This document shows positions 18,225-26,770 of a stretch of 64,000 bases of DNA, one piece after another (position 1 is the first letter of the stretch; the number at the start of each line of letters is the position of its first letter). Under the pieces are notes generated by a model. That model was not told the DNA's origin. It did not search any database and saw only the letters and a list, made by a program, of their open reading frames with translations. The translations under genes and the position numbers were made by a program. Source of the stretch: Sulfurospirillum tamanense (lineage in GTDB: Bacteria; Campylobacterota; Campylobacteria; Campylobacterales; Campylobacteraceae). Where the stretch lies: assembly GCF_016937535.1 (NCBI RefSeq), contig NZ_JAFHKK010000012.1, forward strand, positions 1-64,000. Reading direction: 5' to 3'.

Positions 18225-19271
18225 ATGGCTATGGATGAGAACAAACGCAAAGCACTTGAATTAACAATGAAGCAGATTGATAAGGCTTTTGGTAAGGGGG
18301 CGATTGTTCGTTTAGGCGACAAAGAAATCGAACCCATTGCCTCTATTGGAACAGGCTCGCTCGGGCTTGATATTGCCCTTGGAATCGGTGGAGTGCCCCG
18401 AGGTAGGGTTATTGAAATCTACGGTCCTGAGAGCTCAGGCAAAACAACCCTTGCTCTTCAAATTACGGCACAAGCCCAAAAAGCAGGCGGTATTTGTGCC
18501 TTTGTAGACGCAGAGCATGCACTGGATGTAAAGTATGCCCATAACTTAGGAGTCGATACGGAAAACTTGCTTGTTTCACAGCCAGATTTTGGCGAACAAG
18601 CCTTGGATATCGTCGAAACCCTTGCTCGCAGTGGCGCGGTGGATGTGATTGTCATTGACTCGGTGGCCGCTCTTACTCCCAAAAGCGAAATTGATGGCGA
18701 CATGGGCGATGCCCACGTGGGGCTTCAAGCTAGGCTCATGAGCCAAGCTCTGCGTAAGCTCACAGGCGTGGTGCATAAGATGAACGTGACGATTATTTTT
18801 ATCAACCAAATCCGCATGAAGATTGGGATGATGGGGTACGGCTCACCTGAGACCACCACGGGTGGCAATGCCTTGAAATTTTATGCCTCTGTACGTATCG
18901 ATGTGCGTAAAATCGCAACCCTTAAACAAGGGGAAGACCAGATTGGTAACCGCGTTAAGGCTAAGGTCATTAAAAACAAAGTTGCCCCTCCTTTTCGCAT
19001 CGCTGAGTTTGACATCATGTTTGGTGAGGGTATTTCGCGCGAGGGCGAGTTAGTGGATTATGGTGTAAAACTTGACGTGATTGACAAAAGCGGTGCGTGG
19101 TTTAGCTACAAAGACAAAAAATTAGGGCAAGGGCGTGAAAATGCCAAAGCACTTTTGAAAGAAAACAAAGAATTAGCAGAAGAGATTGAAGAAGCAGTTA
19201 AGCAGGCCATGGGGCTTAATCCTAGTGTCATGGTGGTTGGAGATGATGAACTTACGGAGGATGAGGCATGA
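18225..19271 (+). CDS. recA: Recombinase RecA
   Basis: 348 residues, strand-exchange ATPase. Walker [10 protein letters not shown] near residues 67-75, [11 protein letters not shown] (Walker B region), [37 protein letters not shown] (loops L1/L2 region), VKNKVAPPF-like KNKVAPPFR, and [12 protein letters not shown]. Acidic tail. AAAGGAATCTT precedes the ATG. Its last codons overlap the eno start by 4 bases (ATGA). It contains no copy of the TTACATGTAA palindrome, like other genes in 18-24 kb. Confidence 0.98.
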   Translation: MAMDENKRKALELTMKQIDKAFGKGAIVRLGDKEIEPIASIGTGSLGLDIALGIGGVPRGRVIEIYGPESSGKTTLALQITAQAQKAGGICAFVDAEHALDVKYAHNLGVDTENLLVSQPDFGEQALDIVETLARSGAVDVIVIDSVAALTPKSEIDGDMGDAHVGLQARLMSQALRKLTGVVHKMNVTIIFINQIRMKIGMMGYGSPETTTGGNALKFYASVRIDVRKIATLKQGEDQIGNRVKAKVIKNKVAPPFRIAEFDIMFGEGISREGELVDYGVKLDVIDKSGAWFSYKDKKLGQGRENAKALLKENKELAEEIEEAVKQAMGLNPSVMVVGDDELTEDEA

Positions 19272-20533
19272 TTTTTATTGATGAAGTACGCGCAGATGAG
19301 GTATTGGATAGTCGAGGCAACCCTACGGTGCGAGCAACGGTGGTCTTGAGTGATGGCACGGTAGCCAATGCCATTGTGCCTAGTGGCGCAAGCACTGGCA
19401 AACGTGAGGCGCTAGAGCTTCGCGATCAAGATGAGCGCTACATGGGCAAAGGTGTACGCAAAGCAGTGGAAAATGTGAATGTGCAAATTGCTGATGAGAT
19501 TACAGGAATGAGCCCTTTTAACCAAGCTGAAATTGATAGCACAATGAAAGCACTTGATGGTACAGAAAACTACTCTAATTTGGGCGCTAATGCGGTGCTG
19601 GGTGTCTCTATGGCTGTAGCGCGTGCGGCAGCTTCGAGCCTTGGGATGCCTCTTTACCGTTATTTGGGCGGATCAAATGCGAGGGTAGTGCCCACGCCGA
19701 TGTTTAATATCATCAACGGTGGAAGCCATGCCGATAACAGCGTGGATTTTCAAGAATACATGATTATGCCTTTAGGATTTGCTTGTTTTGAAGAGGCACT
19801 GCGCGCCGCAGCTGAGGTGTACCAACATCTCAAAAAAGCGTTACATGGTAAGGGACACAGCACAGCTTTGGGTGACGAGGGTGGTTTTGCGCCCAATCTT
19901 GCCAACAACGAAGAGCCTATTGGGGTGATTTTGGAAGCTATTAAAGCAGCAGGATACACTCCTGGTGTGGAGATTGCCATCGCACTCGATGTGGCTAGTA
20001 GTGAACTTGTGTGTGAAGGCGGGTACCGTTTGGCATCCGAAAACCGCACCCTAAGCAGTAAAGAACTTGTCGAATACTACGCCTCGATGTGTGAAAAATA
20101 CCCTATTGTTTCTATCGAAGATGGACTAAGTGAAGACGATTGGGAGGGATGGCAGTATTTGACCCAGCGCCTTGGTGAAAAAGTGCAATTGGTAGGCGAT
20201 GATTTGTTTGTCACTAACGCAACTATCTTGCGTGAGGGCATTGAGAAAAAAATCGCTAATTCGATTTTAATCAAGCCCAATCAAATCGGTTCTGTAAGCG
20301 AAACCATGGAAACCGTTAGGCTTGCCCAACGCAACAACTATACGTGTGTTATGAGCCATCGAAGTGGCGAGAGCGAAGATGCATTTATTGCCGATTTTGC
20401 CGTAGCGCTTAACACAGGACAAATTAAAACAGGCGCAACCGCAAGAGGGGAGCGCAATGCTAAATACAACCGTTTGCTAGAGATTGATAAAGAACTTGGT
20501 GGCGGCGAGTATTTGGGTGGCGAATTGTTTTAG
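19268..20533 (+). CDS. eno: Enolase
   Basis: 421 residues, 2-phosphoglycerate dehydratase of glycolysis/gluconeogenesis. Visible: [51 protein letters not shown] (catalytic Glu), [11 protein letters not shown] and GDDLFVTN (Mg ligands), IKPNQIGS (catalytic Lys), and SHRSGESED. Full length. Translationally coupled to recA and followed after 2 bases by the FtsB-like gene; the recA-eno-ftsB-like-AMIN order matches that in Campylobacter. Confidence 0.98.
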   Translation: MIFIDEVRADEVLDSRGNPTVRATVVLSDGTVANAIVPSGASTGKREALELRDQDERYMGKGVRKAVENVNVQIADEITGMSPFNQAEIDSTMKALDGTENYSNLGANAVLGVSMAVARAAASSLGMPLYRYLGGSNARVVPTPMFNIINGGSHADNSVDFQEYMIMPLGFACFEEALRAAAEVYQHLKKALHGKGHSTALGDEGGFAPNLANNEEPIGVILEAIKAAGYTPGVEIAIALDVASSELVCEGGYRLASENRTLSSKELVEYYASMCEKYPIVSIEDGLSEDDWEGWQYLTQRLGEKVQLVGDDLFVTNATILREGIEKKIANSILIKPNQIGSVSETMETVRLAQRNNYTCVMSHRSGESEDAFIADFAVALNTGQIKTGATARGERNAKYNRLLEIDKELGGGEYLGGELF

Positions 20534-20535
20534 TA

Positions 20536-20811
20536 ATGCGTGAAATTTTAGAGGAGTATAAGACAAGCGAGATACGGCAGTTTTACCGTAGCCGTTTTGC
20601 ACTCAAACTCCTCTTTGCTTCTTTGGTGGTCGTTGGATTTGGAATTTATATGGGCGATCTTTTTTTTGGAAGAAGCTCTCTTGATGTGCTTTTAGGGCTT
20701 CAGTCAGGCAAAGAACAATTGCAAAAAAGGGTCATTGAGTTAAAGCATGAAAATGCCGCACTTCAAAAAGAGTATTTTGAGTTGCGTCAACTTGATCCGG
20801 ATATGCGCTAA
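20536..20811 (+). CDS. FtsB/DivIC-like septum protein
   Basis: 91 residues: a cytoplasmic N-terminus, one membrane helix about 25-43 (LLFASLVVVGFGIYMG), then a coiled coil about 55-85 (KEQLQKRVIELKHENAALQKEYFEL). This layout and the eno neighbourhood fit the FtsB/DivIC family, which bridges early and late divisome proteins. Sequence identity to E. coli FtsB cannot be judged by eye, so the name is not given. Two bases after eno; overlapped region to the AMIN gene contains its ribosome site. Confidence 0.72.
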   Translation: MREILEEYKTSEIRQFYRSRFALKLLFASLVVVGFGIYMGDLFFGRSSLDVLLGLQSGKEQLQKRVIELKHENAALQKEYFELRQLDPDMR

Positions 20812-20824
20812 TGCAAGGAGTGAC

Positions 20825-21493
20825 ATGAGAGCCATCATTATCTTAGGAATAGGCCTTGTTGCCAGTTGTTTTGCAAGAGAAAACCCTTTTTTACCCACCT
20901 CTGAAACAGTCACTACACCCACCAATATTCAAGAGCAACGGGGAGATTTTGAACAACAAGCCACGACGTTGCCTAGCCGTGCGCGGGTGCTTCAGTATGT
21001 TGTTTTTGGGTATCAAGGCGTTGATGGCGGAACAGAAGAGTTGCGCATGGAGGTGGATAAGAACGTTGATTGGCACGATCCTTTAGTAGTAACCACAGAA
21101 AGTCTTTTGCTTCGTCCAGCTCCTGTTAGTGTGCCTTCCGAGCCAGTACCTGAACCTCTTAGGCAAGAAACTGTTGAGCTTAAACAACCTCTTGTAAAAG
21201 AGGTGGGCTTTGGAGGATTTATTGTTTTTGAAGCAACCCAAATGCGACTAAAGGTCTTGACGAATGATGTGCTTGTGCGGCATTTTATGGTCGCAGACCC
21301 CTATAAGGTTGTTTTGGATTTTGAGCGCGATACTGCTTTTTATACTAAAGTCCTTGAAGTTAAAAATGGGGCGTTTAAGACAATTACTATGGGAAACCAC
21401 AACGGACGCTACCGCGCGGCCATTTTGCTTGACGGACACTACCTGTATGAGCTCAAAAAGATCGAAGATGGCTACGAGGTTTTGCTAAAGTAG
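20825..21493 (+). CDS. AMIN-domain envelope protein
   Basis: 222 residues from ATG 20825, with AAGGAG 4 bases upstream. Short signal peptide (AIIILGIGLVASCFA; the Cys could also make it a lipoprotein, but no clear lipobox glycine). Middle is proline-rich (residues about 95-120, PAPVSVPSEPVPEP). C-terminal AMIN-like domain about 135-222 (KVLTNDVLVRHFMVADPYKVVLDFERD, GNHNGRYRAAILLDG). AMIN domains localise envelope proteins to septum or pole through peptidoglycan. Positional equivalent of the C. jejuni glycoprotein after Cj1671c; no clear N-glycosylation sequon of the D/E-X-N-X-S/T type was noticed here. Confidence 0.75.
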   Translation: MRAIIILGIGLVASCFARENPFLPTSETVTTPTNIQEQRGDFEQQATTLPSRARVLQYVVFGYQGVDGGTEELRMEVDKNVDWHDPLVVTTESLLLRPAPVSVPSEPVPEPLRQETVELKQPLVKEVGFGGFIVFEATQMRLKVLTNDVLVRHFMVADPYKVVLDFERDTAFYTKVLEVKNGAFKTITMGNHNGRYRAAILLDGHYLYELKKIEDGYEVLLK

Positions 21494-21495
21494 TA

Positions 21496-21519
21496 TTGGC
21501 CCCCTCGGCAGGGAGCCAA
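21496..21519. terminator. Hairpin between the recA-eno unit and convergent gltA
   Basis: Stem TTGGC-C-CCCT, loop CGGC, stem AGGG-A-GCCAA (21496-21519). No clean T-run follows on the plus strand, so it may act as a bidirectional attenuating hairpin for the two convergent units. Confidence 0.5.
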
Positions 21520-21526
21520 CAAGGGC

Positions 21527-22807
21527 TTAGTGCTTGGGGGTAATGTCGACTGGCCCAAGGTAAAGCTGACGTGGGCGAGCGATTTTGATTGTAGGCTGTT
21601 CTTTGAGTTCTATCCACTGAGAAATCCATCCAGGCGTGCGACCAATCACAAAAATAACGGCAAACATCTCTTTTGGGATTTTTAGTGCTTGCAGAATGAG
21701 GCCTGAGTAGAAATCAATGTTAGGGTACAGCTTGCGGCTGATAAAATAATCATCTGTAAGAGCAATTTCTTCGATTCTGTTTGCTACCTCTACTAGCTTG
21801 CTATCAATTTCAATCTCTTTCATGAGTTCGGTGCGAATTTTTTTCAAAATGTTGGCACGCGGGTCAAAGTTTTTGTACACGCGGTGGCCAAAGCCCATGA
21901 GTCTAAAAGGATCATCCTTATCTTTGGCGCGCTTGATGAATTCATCCACGCGGTCCACAGAGCCAATCATTTCTAATTGACGAATCACCGATTCATTAGC
22001 TCCGCCATGGGCTCTTCCCCATAACGCACCAATACCTGCACTAATGGCAGCATAAGGGTGGGCGTGCGTGGAAGCTACGTTACGCACAGTGGTGGTTGAT
22101 GCGTTTTGTTCATGGTCGGCATGAAGGGTAAAGATGGTGTCGAGAGCTTTGATTTCGATAGGTTTTAAGTCGATGTGTTTGTGGGGATAGCCACGCAACA
22201 TATACAAAAAGTTTTCCGTAAAACCACGGTCAAGGTCAGGATAGATGATGGGTAGACCCAAGCTACTGCGGTAAGAAAAAGCAGCAATGGTAGGGATTTT
22301 TGCCACAATACGTTTGGCCATTTCCATGTATTCATCAGGATTGTCAATGTCAATATGCTCAAAATAAAAGGTTGAAAGGGCCGAAACACCTGCAGAAAGA
22401 ATAGCCATAGGGTGGGCGTTGTCAGGGAAAGCATCAAAGAGTTTTTTCATTCCTTCATGAATAAAAGAGCGTTTTTTCATCTCAAGACAAAAATCTACGC
22501 GTTGTTCAATAGTAGGAAGCTCTTTATTTAAAAGCAAGTAAGCAACATCTAGAAAAGTACGCTCTTGGGCCAAATAAGAGATGTCGTACCCACGGTACAT
22601 GAGCTGTCCTTTGTCGCCATCGATGAACGTGATGCGTGAGCGGCAAGAGGCAGTAGACGTGTATCCGCGGTCAAAGGTAAACATGCCTGTGTCTTGGTAA
22701 AACGTAGAAATGTCAACCACCGAGGGCCCCATGGTGCCATCAAGAATGGGAAATTCGAAGCTCTCTCCTGTGCGGTTATTGGTAAACGTAACAGTGTCTT
22801 TACTCAT
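21527..22807 (-). CDS. gltA: Citrate synthase
   Basis: 426 residues from ATG 22807. An ATG 6 bases upstream (22813) is in frame but abuts the AAAAGG ribosome site; the second ATG has the proper 6-base spacing, so I choose it. Type II hexameric citrate synthase: FIDGDKGQLMYRGYDI, catalytic His in LHADHEQNASTT, HAHPYAAISAGIGALWGRAHGGANE, and GFGHRVYKNFDPRA with the catalytic Asp later in PNIDFYSG. Entry step of the TCA cycle (here probably oxidative or combined). Own promoter upstream. Confidence 0.96.
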   Translation of the reverse strand: MSKDTVTFTNNRTGESFEFPILDGTMGPSVVDISTFYQDTGMFTFDRGYTSTASCRSRITFIDGDKGQLMYRGYDISYLAQERTFLDVAYLLLNKELPTIEQRVDFCLEMKKRSFIHEGMKKLFDAFPDNAHPMAILSAGVSALSTFYFEHIDIDNPDEYMEMAKRIVAKIPTIAAFSYRSSLGLPIIYPDLDRGFTENFLYMLRGYPHKHIDLKPIEIKALDTIFTLHADHEQNASTTTVRNVASTHAHPYAAISAGIGALWGRAHGGANESVIRQLEMIGSVDRVDEFIKRAKDKDDPFRLMGFGHRVYKNFDPRANILKKIRTELMKEIEIDSKLVEVANRIEEIALTDDYFISRKLYPNIDFYSGLILQALKIPKEMFAVIFVIGRTPGWISQWIELKEQPTIKIARPRQLYLGPVDITPKH

Positions 22808-22834
22808 AGGCATCCTTTTTATAATTTTTCACAG

Positions 22835-22840
22835 ATTATA
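22835..22840 (-). promoter_or_regulatory. Promoter -10 element of gltA
   Basis: On the minus strand TATAAT (22840-22835) preceded by GTGG, 28 bases before the chosen gltA ATG. Confidence 0.5.
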
Positions 22841-22902
22841 CCACAGTGGGGGTATCTTAACAGAAATTTTGTTAAGCCTACGAAAGCCAAAAAAAGGTAC
22901 TC

Positions 22903-24054
22903 CTATTTTTTTATTTTCCCAACAACATGCAGTAACTTAATGCCTAACATTGCAATAATAACTTCGGCAAGGCTTGTTAAAATAAGCGCATAGTAGAGTG
23001 TCTCAGAAATAGTGCGAGATTTAAAAGCAATGGTGGCCACTGCAATTAAAAGGGTAAGGGGCATGGAGTGGGAAAGGGCCAGCAAGCAGGACTTTTTTGC
23101 CCCCAAGTGCTTCCAAAAAGCGATGCTTGAAAGTTGCCGAACCACCAACATGGCAAGGGTGATTGTTGCCGCAGTTGTTACTACACCTTCCATTTGGAGA
23201 GCATTTAACGGAAAGGTGGAACCAATGTAAATAAAAAAAGTGGGCACCAAAAAACCAAACCCAAAGGAAGAAAGCTTATGGGGAAGCTCTTTTTTGTGTT
23301 CAAAAAAGGTGGCGATAAATGCTCCCGCGATAAACGCTCCAAAGGCAATCTCTAAGCGCAAAAAAATCATAATGGCAATCATAACGATAAACACAGACAT
23401 GGAAAGGCGAATATCTTTTTCATCTTTGTCATAATGGGGCATAAGGAATATTTTAAGTTGAGGAAACCACCAAAATAAAACTTGCAATCCTTGAAAAAGA
23501 ATAATAATAAGTGCAAGAAATCCCACTAAATAAACCAAAGACATATACAGTTGTGCGCCTATTCCAAACTCTAAAATAGCGCCGGTAAAGGTTAGTAAGG
23601 CAATGCTCACAAGTTCGCCCATAATACCCACAAACATAGCAAGGTTAAGCCAAGGTTGGTCTTTGCCGTACTCTTTGTAAAGGGTTAAAATAAGCCCAAT
23701 GGAGAGCAAGGGCAAAATGACCATCATGAGCATGCTATAGCCCATGTAGAGAGTAAAACAAAAGGAGAAAAAGTAAAGCAAACACACGTAAACCAACCCC
23801 TTTTTAATCAGGGCTTTGTCGGTGCGCACAAAGACGCGCAGGTTTACTTCCACGCCGGCGAGAAACATAAGGTAAAAAAAGCCAATCTCTGCCACAAGCT
23901 CAAATAGATAATAATCACTTATAAACCCATAATACCCAGCTAGCATTCCAAGGATGATTTCCACAGAAGGAATGGGCATTTTAAACATTTTTGAAAGATA
24001 CGGCGAAGTGAAAATAATCACGGCAACGGTGATGAGAATGGAGAGTTCGTTCAT
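22903..24054 (-). CDS. Monovalent cation:proton antiporter, CPA2 family
   Basis: 383 residues, about 11-12 membrane helices, Kef/NapA-like. N-terminus MNELSILITVAVIIFTSPYLSKMFKMPIPSVEIILGMLAGYYG and FLAGVEVNLR match CPA2 proteins; the IAFGAFIAGAF segment is the helix with the conserved acidic/polar ion site region. No C-terminal RCK/TrkA domain, so it lacks ligand gating. Probably exchanges Na+ or K+ for H+. ATG overlaps the phosphoesterase stop by 4 bases. The gene is richer in A+T at its 3' end than neighbours. Confidence 0.85.
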   Translation of the reverse strand: MNELSILITVAVIIFTSPYLSKMFKMPIPSVEIILGMLAGYYGFISDYYLFELVAEIGFFYLMFLAGVEVNLRVFVRTDKALIKKGLVYVCLLYFFSFCFTLYMGYSMLMMVILPLLSIGLILTLYKEYGKDQPWLNLAMFVGIMGELVSIALLTFTGAILEFGIGAQLYMSLVYLVGFLALIIILFQGLQVLFWWFPQLKIFLMPHYDKDEKDIRLSMSVFIVMIAIMIFLRLEIAFGAFIAGAFIATFFEHKKELPHKLSSFGFGFLVPTFFIYIGSTFPLNALQMEGVVTTAATITLAMLVVRQLSSIAFWKHLGAKKSCLLALSHSMPLTLLIAVATIAFKSRTISETLYYALILTSLAEVIIAMLGIKLLHVVGKIKK

Positions 24055-24566
24055 GAACTAAAGGCCCAGTACTCTTTTTTCCAGACCCGCTTGTCGGGTT
24101 TACATGTAAAGCGTGTTACGTCCCATCGCGGAGTGTTTACATGTAAAAGAGCGCATTCGCACGCCTCTTTTTTTCTAGCACACACTTCCCCAGGGTTGAG
24201 AAAAAATGTGCCATTGTTTAGCGAGGCTTCAAAAAAATGCGTATGCCCATACACGACCAAATCTGCCCCCTCTGGTGTGAGGTAAAAAGGGTGGTGCATA
24301 AGCTTTACATGTAAGCCTTTGTGGGTGAAACTGTGGGGCTCTTGCACGAGGGCGTAAGTGTCTGCAAGATTGTATAAATGCATGTCGTTGTTACCCAGAA
24401 CTGCCTTGTAGGGAACGCCGCATTTTTCCAAGAGTTTCAACGTTTTCTCCTCTACGATGTCGCCCGCGTGCAACAAAAACTCCGCTCCATTTTCAATGAG
24501 TGTGTCGATGCAAAACTTCGCTAAATCACTTCGGCGGTGCGAATCAGATAAAACCCCTAGCGTCAC
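24051..24566 (-). CDS. YfcE/MJ0936-type metallophosphoesterase
   Basis: 171 residues, calcineurin-like small phosphodiesterase. Dinuclear-metal motifs in order: LSDSHRR (D-x-H), HAGDIVE (GD), LGNNDMH (GN-D/H), HHPF and VYGHTHF (GHTH). Members hydrolyse artificial phosphodiesters; the natural substrate is unknown. Unusual in holding three perfect TTACATGTAA copies in 516 bp (24100, 24137, 24305), two of them at its C-terminal end (FTCKP, LLHVN). It sits between topA and the antiporter with 4-base overlaps at both ends. Confidence 0.9.
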   Translation of the reverse strand: MTLGVLSDSHRRSDLAKFCIDTLIENGAEFLLHAGDIVEEKTLKLLEKCGVPYKAVLGNNDMHLYNLADTYALVQEPHSFTHKGLHVKLMHHPFYLTPEGADLVVYGHTHFFEASLNNGTFFLNPGEVCARKKEACECALLHVNTPRWDVTRFTCKPDKRVWKKEYWAFSS

Positions 24567-26629
24567 TCTGGAATTACCTTATGTTTGCACTTAATACATT
24601 CAAGCAAGGCTTTGCCCCGAAGGGTTTTGGCTGCCATGAGGTACCCGCACTCAGGGCACGGTGTAGCGGTGGGTTCATAGGTGGAGATGAAGGTGCACTT
24701 GGGGTAGTTGGCGCACCCGTAAAATTTCCCACGTCTGGAGCTTCGTTGTAAGATGTCGCCGCCGCATTCTGGGCAAGGGACGTCTAGCTTGGCGGGTGCG
24801 GCTTTGGGCGAAGCGGCGAGGTTTTTGGAGTATTTGCATTTAGGAAAAGCGCTGCACGCGATGAACTCGCCATAGCGCCCTTTGCGTTGCAATAAAGGCG
24901 CACCGCACTCTGGGCAGTCTTCGCCAGTAGGAATGGCGACTTTTTGGCTAGCGATATTTTTCTTTCCTTCTTCAATTTGAGCAATGAAAGGCCCGTAGAA
25001 TTCGCTGAGCACGTGTTGCCAATCGCGGCTGTTTTCTGCAATCTCATCGAGCTTTTCTTCCATGGACGAGGTAAAGTTGCTATCGACAATCTCAGCAAAG
25101 TTTTTTTCCAAAAGTTCAATCACCACAAAGGCAGTGTCGGTGGGGACGAGTTGTTTTTTTTCTACATTAATGTAATCGCGTGCCGTGAGCAAGGAGACCG
25201 TGGGTGCGTAAGTAGAAGGTCGCCCGATGCCAAGGCTTTCGAGTTTTTTAATCAAACTCGCTTCTGAGTAACGTGCGGGTGGCTCGGTAAAGTGTTGGTT
25301 GGCCACAAGCGAGTCCAAAAAGGCACGGTCTCCTGTGGTGAGCGTGGGCAGGAGCTTGTCTTTGTCGCTGTTGCCGTAGACTTTGTAAAAGCCATCAAAG
25401 ACCAGTTTGCGTCCGCTGGCTTTGAACACTCCTTTATTACATGTAAAGAAAACTGTTTGAGACTCAAACTGAGCGTCAGTCATCTGGCACGCAAGAAATC
25501 GGGTGTAGATGAGGGTGTAGAGTCTGAGTTCGTCTTTGTCTAAAAACTTGGCGGCGACTTCGGGAGTGAAGTCAATGACCGTAGGGCGGATGGCCTCGTG
25601 GGCTTCTTGGGCGCCTTTGGATTTGGTGCTGTAAAAAGCGGGCTTGGCAGGCAAATAGGCCGTGCCGTAGGTACTTTTGATGTGTTCTCTGGCTTTGTCT
25701 ACCGCTTCTTTGGCAAGGCTCAACGAGTCTGTCCGCATGTAGGTGATGACCCCTTGGGTACCTTGGTGGGTCTTGACCCCTTCGTACAAGCTTTGGGCGA
25801 GCATCATGGTTTTCTTAGGTGAAAAGCCCAGCATAGACGAAGCGGTTTGTTGTAAGGTGGAGGTCATAAACGGTGGTGGCGAAGAGGTTTTGCGTGCTTT
25901 GGTTTCGATGGTACCAACAGTGTAGGTTTCCTCTTTGAGGTTCGTCTCAATGTAGCGCGCGCGGTCTCCTTGAGAGATGGTCATCTTGTCGATTTTTTGG
26001 CCCTCAAACTCTACCAATTGCGCTTCGACGTTGCCGTTAAAGAGCGCATCTAAGCTCCAGTACTCTTCAGGTTTAAAGGCGCGGATTTCACGCTCGCGGT
26101 CGACGACGATTTTGAGGGCGGAGGATTGCACGCGGCCAGCACTGAGGCCTTTTTGGATCTTGGAAGCTAGAAGTGGGGAGAGTTTGTACCCCACGATGCG
26201 GTCGAGCAAGCGTCTGGTTTGTTGGGCGTTGATGCTTTGGATGTCGAGCTTTCTAGGGTTTTCAAGGGCGTGGATGATAGCGGTTTTGGTGATTTCGTGA
26301 AAGACAATGCGGGGTAATTCTTCAGGCTCCTTGCCAATGGCCATGGCAATGTGGTAGCCGATGGCTTCTCCTTCGCGGTCCTCATCCGTCGCGATAAAAA
26401 CGGTGTCGCTTGCTTTGGCTTTGGCTTTGATTTCGCTGACGATTTTGGCATTTTCTTTGGCGACGCGGTATTCGGGCTTGAAAGTGCCCTCTTCGATTTT
26501 GATGCCAAAACTGCTTTTGGGAAGGTCACGCACATGACCTTTGGAGGCGATAACTTCGTACTCTTTGCCCAAAAAGTTTTTGATGGTTTTGGCTTTTGTG
26601 GGGGATTCGACGATGATTAAGTGTTTCAA
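24563..26629 (-). CDS. topA: DNA topoisomerase I
   Basis: 688 residues, type IA topoisomerase that relaxes negative supercoils. TOPRIM N-terminus LIIVESPTKAKTIKNFLG with the acidic DEDREGE, RRLLDRIVGYKLSPLL, and the active-site tyrosine in ITYMRTDS. Three C-terminal zinc-finger repeats start at CPECGAP, CPECGGD and CPECGYL; the first two have the full four-cysteine pattern. Leads the topA-phosphoesterase-antiporter unit and is divergent from flagellin. One palindrome copy at 25437 (FTCNKG). Confidence 0.97.
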   Translation of the reverse strand: MKHLIIVESPTKAKTIKNFLGKEYEVIASKGHVRDLPKSSFGIKIEEGTFKPEYRVAKENAKIVSEIKAKAKASDTVFIATDEDREGEAIGYHIAMAIGKEPEELPRIVFHEITKTAIIHALENPRKLDIQSINAQQTRRLLDRIVGYKLSPLLASKIQKGLSAGRVQSSALKIVVDREREIRAFKPEEYWSLDALFNGNVEAQLVEFEGQKIDKMTISQGDRARYIETNLKEETYTVGTIETKARKTSSPPPFMTSTLQQTASSMLGFSPKKTMMLAQSLYEGVKTHQGTQGVITYMRTDSLSLAKEAVDKAREHIKSTYGTAYLPAKPAFYSTKSKGAQEAHEAIRPTVIDFTPEVAAKFLDKDELRLYTLIYTRFLACQMTDAQFESQTVFFTCNKGVFKASGRKLVFDGFYKVYGNSDKDKLLPTLTTGDRAFLDSLVANQHFTEPPARYSEASLIKKLESLGIGRPSTYAPTVSLLTARDYINVEKKQLVPTDTAFVVIELLEKNFAEIVDSNFTSSMEEKLDEIAENSRDWQHVLSEFYGPFIAQIEEGKKNIASQKVAIPTGEDCPECGAPLLQRKGRYGEFIACSAFPKCKYSKNLAASPKAAPAKLDVPCPECGGDILQRSSRRGKFYGCANYPKCTFISTYEPTATPCPECGYLMAAKTLRGKALLECIKCKHKVIPE

Positions 26630-26698
26630 AATACTGTCCTGCTTTCCATTTAATGGTGCAATTCTAGCAGAAAAAGGAAAATTTGTAAGGCAGGGGTA

Positions 26699-26725
26699 TA
26701 AAGTTTTTTGCTAAGGGAGCGATAT
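26699..26725 (+). promoter_or_regulatory. Sigma-28 (FliA) promoter of flagellin
   Basis: TAAA at 26699-26702, 15 bases, then AGCGATAT at 26718-26725. This matches the sigma-28 consensus TAAA-N15-GCCGATAA at six of eight positions of the -10 block, with CGAT intact, 45 bases before the flagellin ATG. It fits late-class flagellin expression. Confidence 0.8.
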
Positions 26726-26770
26726 GGTTTCTAACAGCAAGGATGCTGAATACACTTAAAAGGATTTAAG

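Noticed and set aside
26651-26715. Sigma-54 promoter for flagellin
   Set aside because: The GGCA and TTGC pieces at about 26689 and 26707 are too far apart for the fixed -24/-12 spacing; the sigma-28 match is far better.
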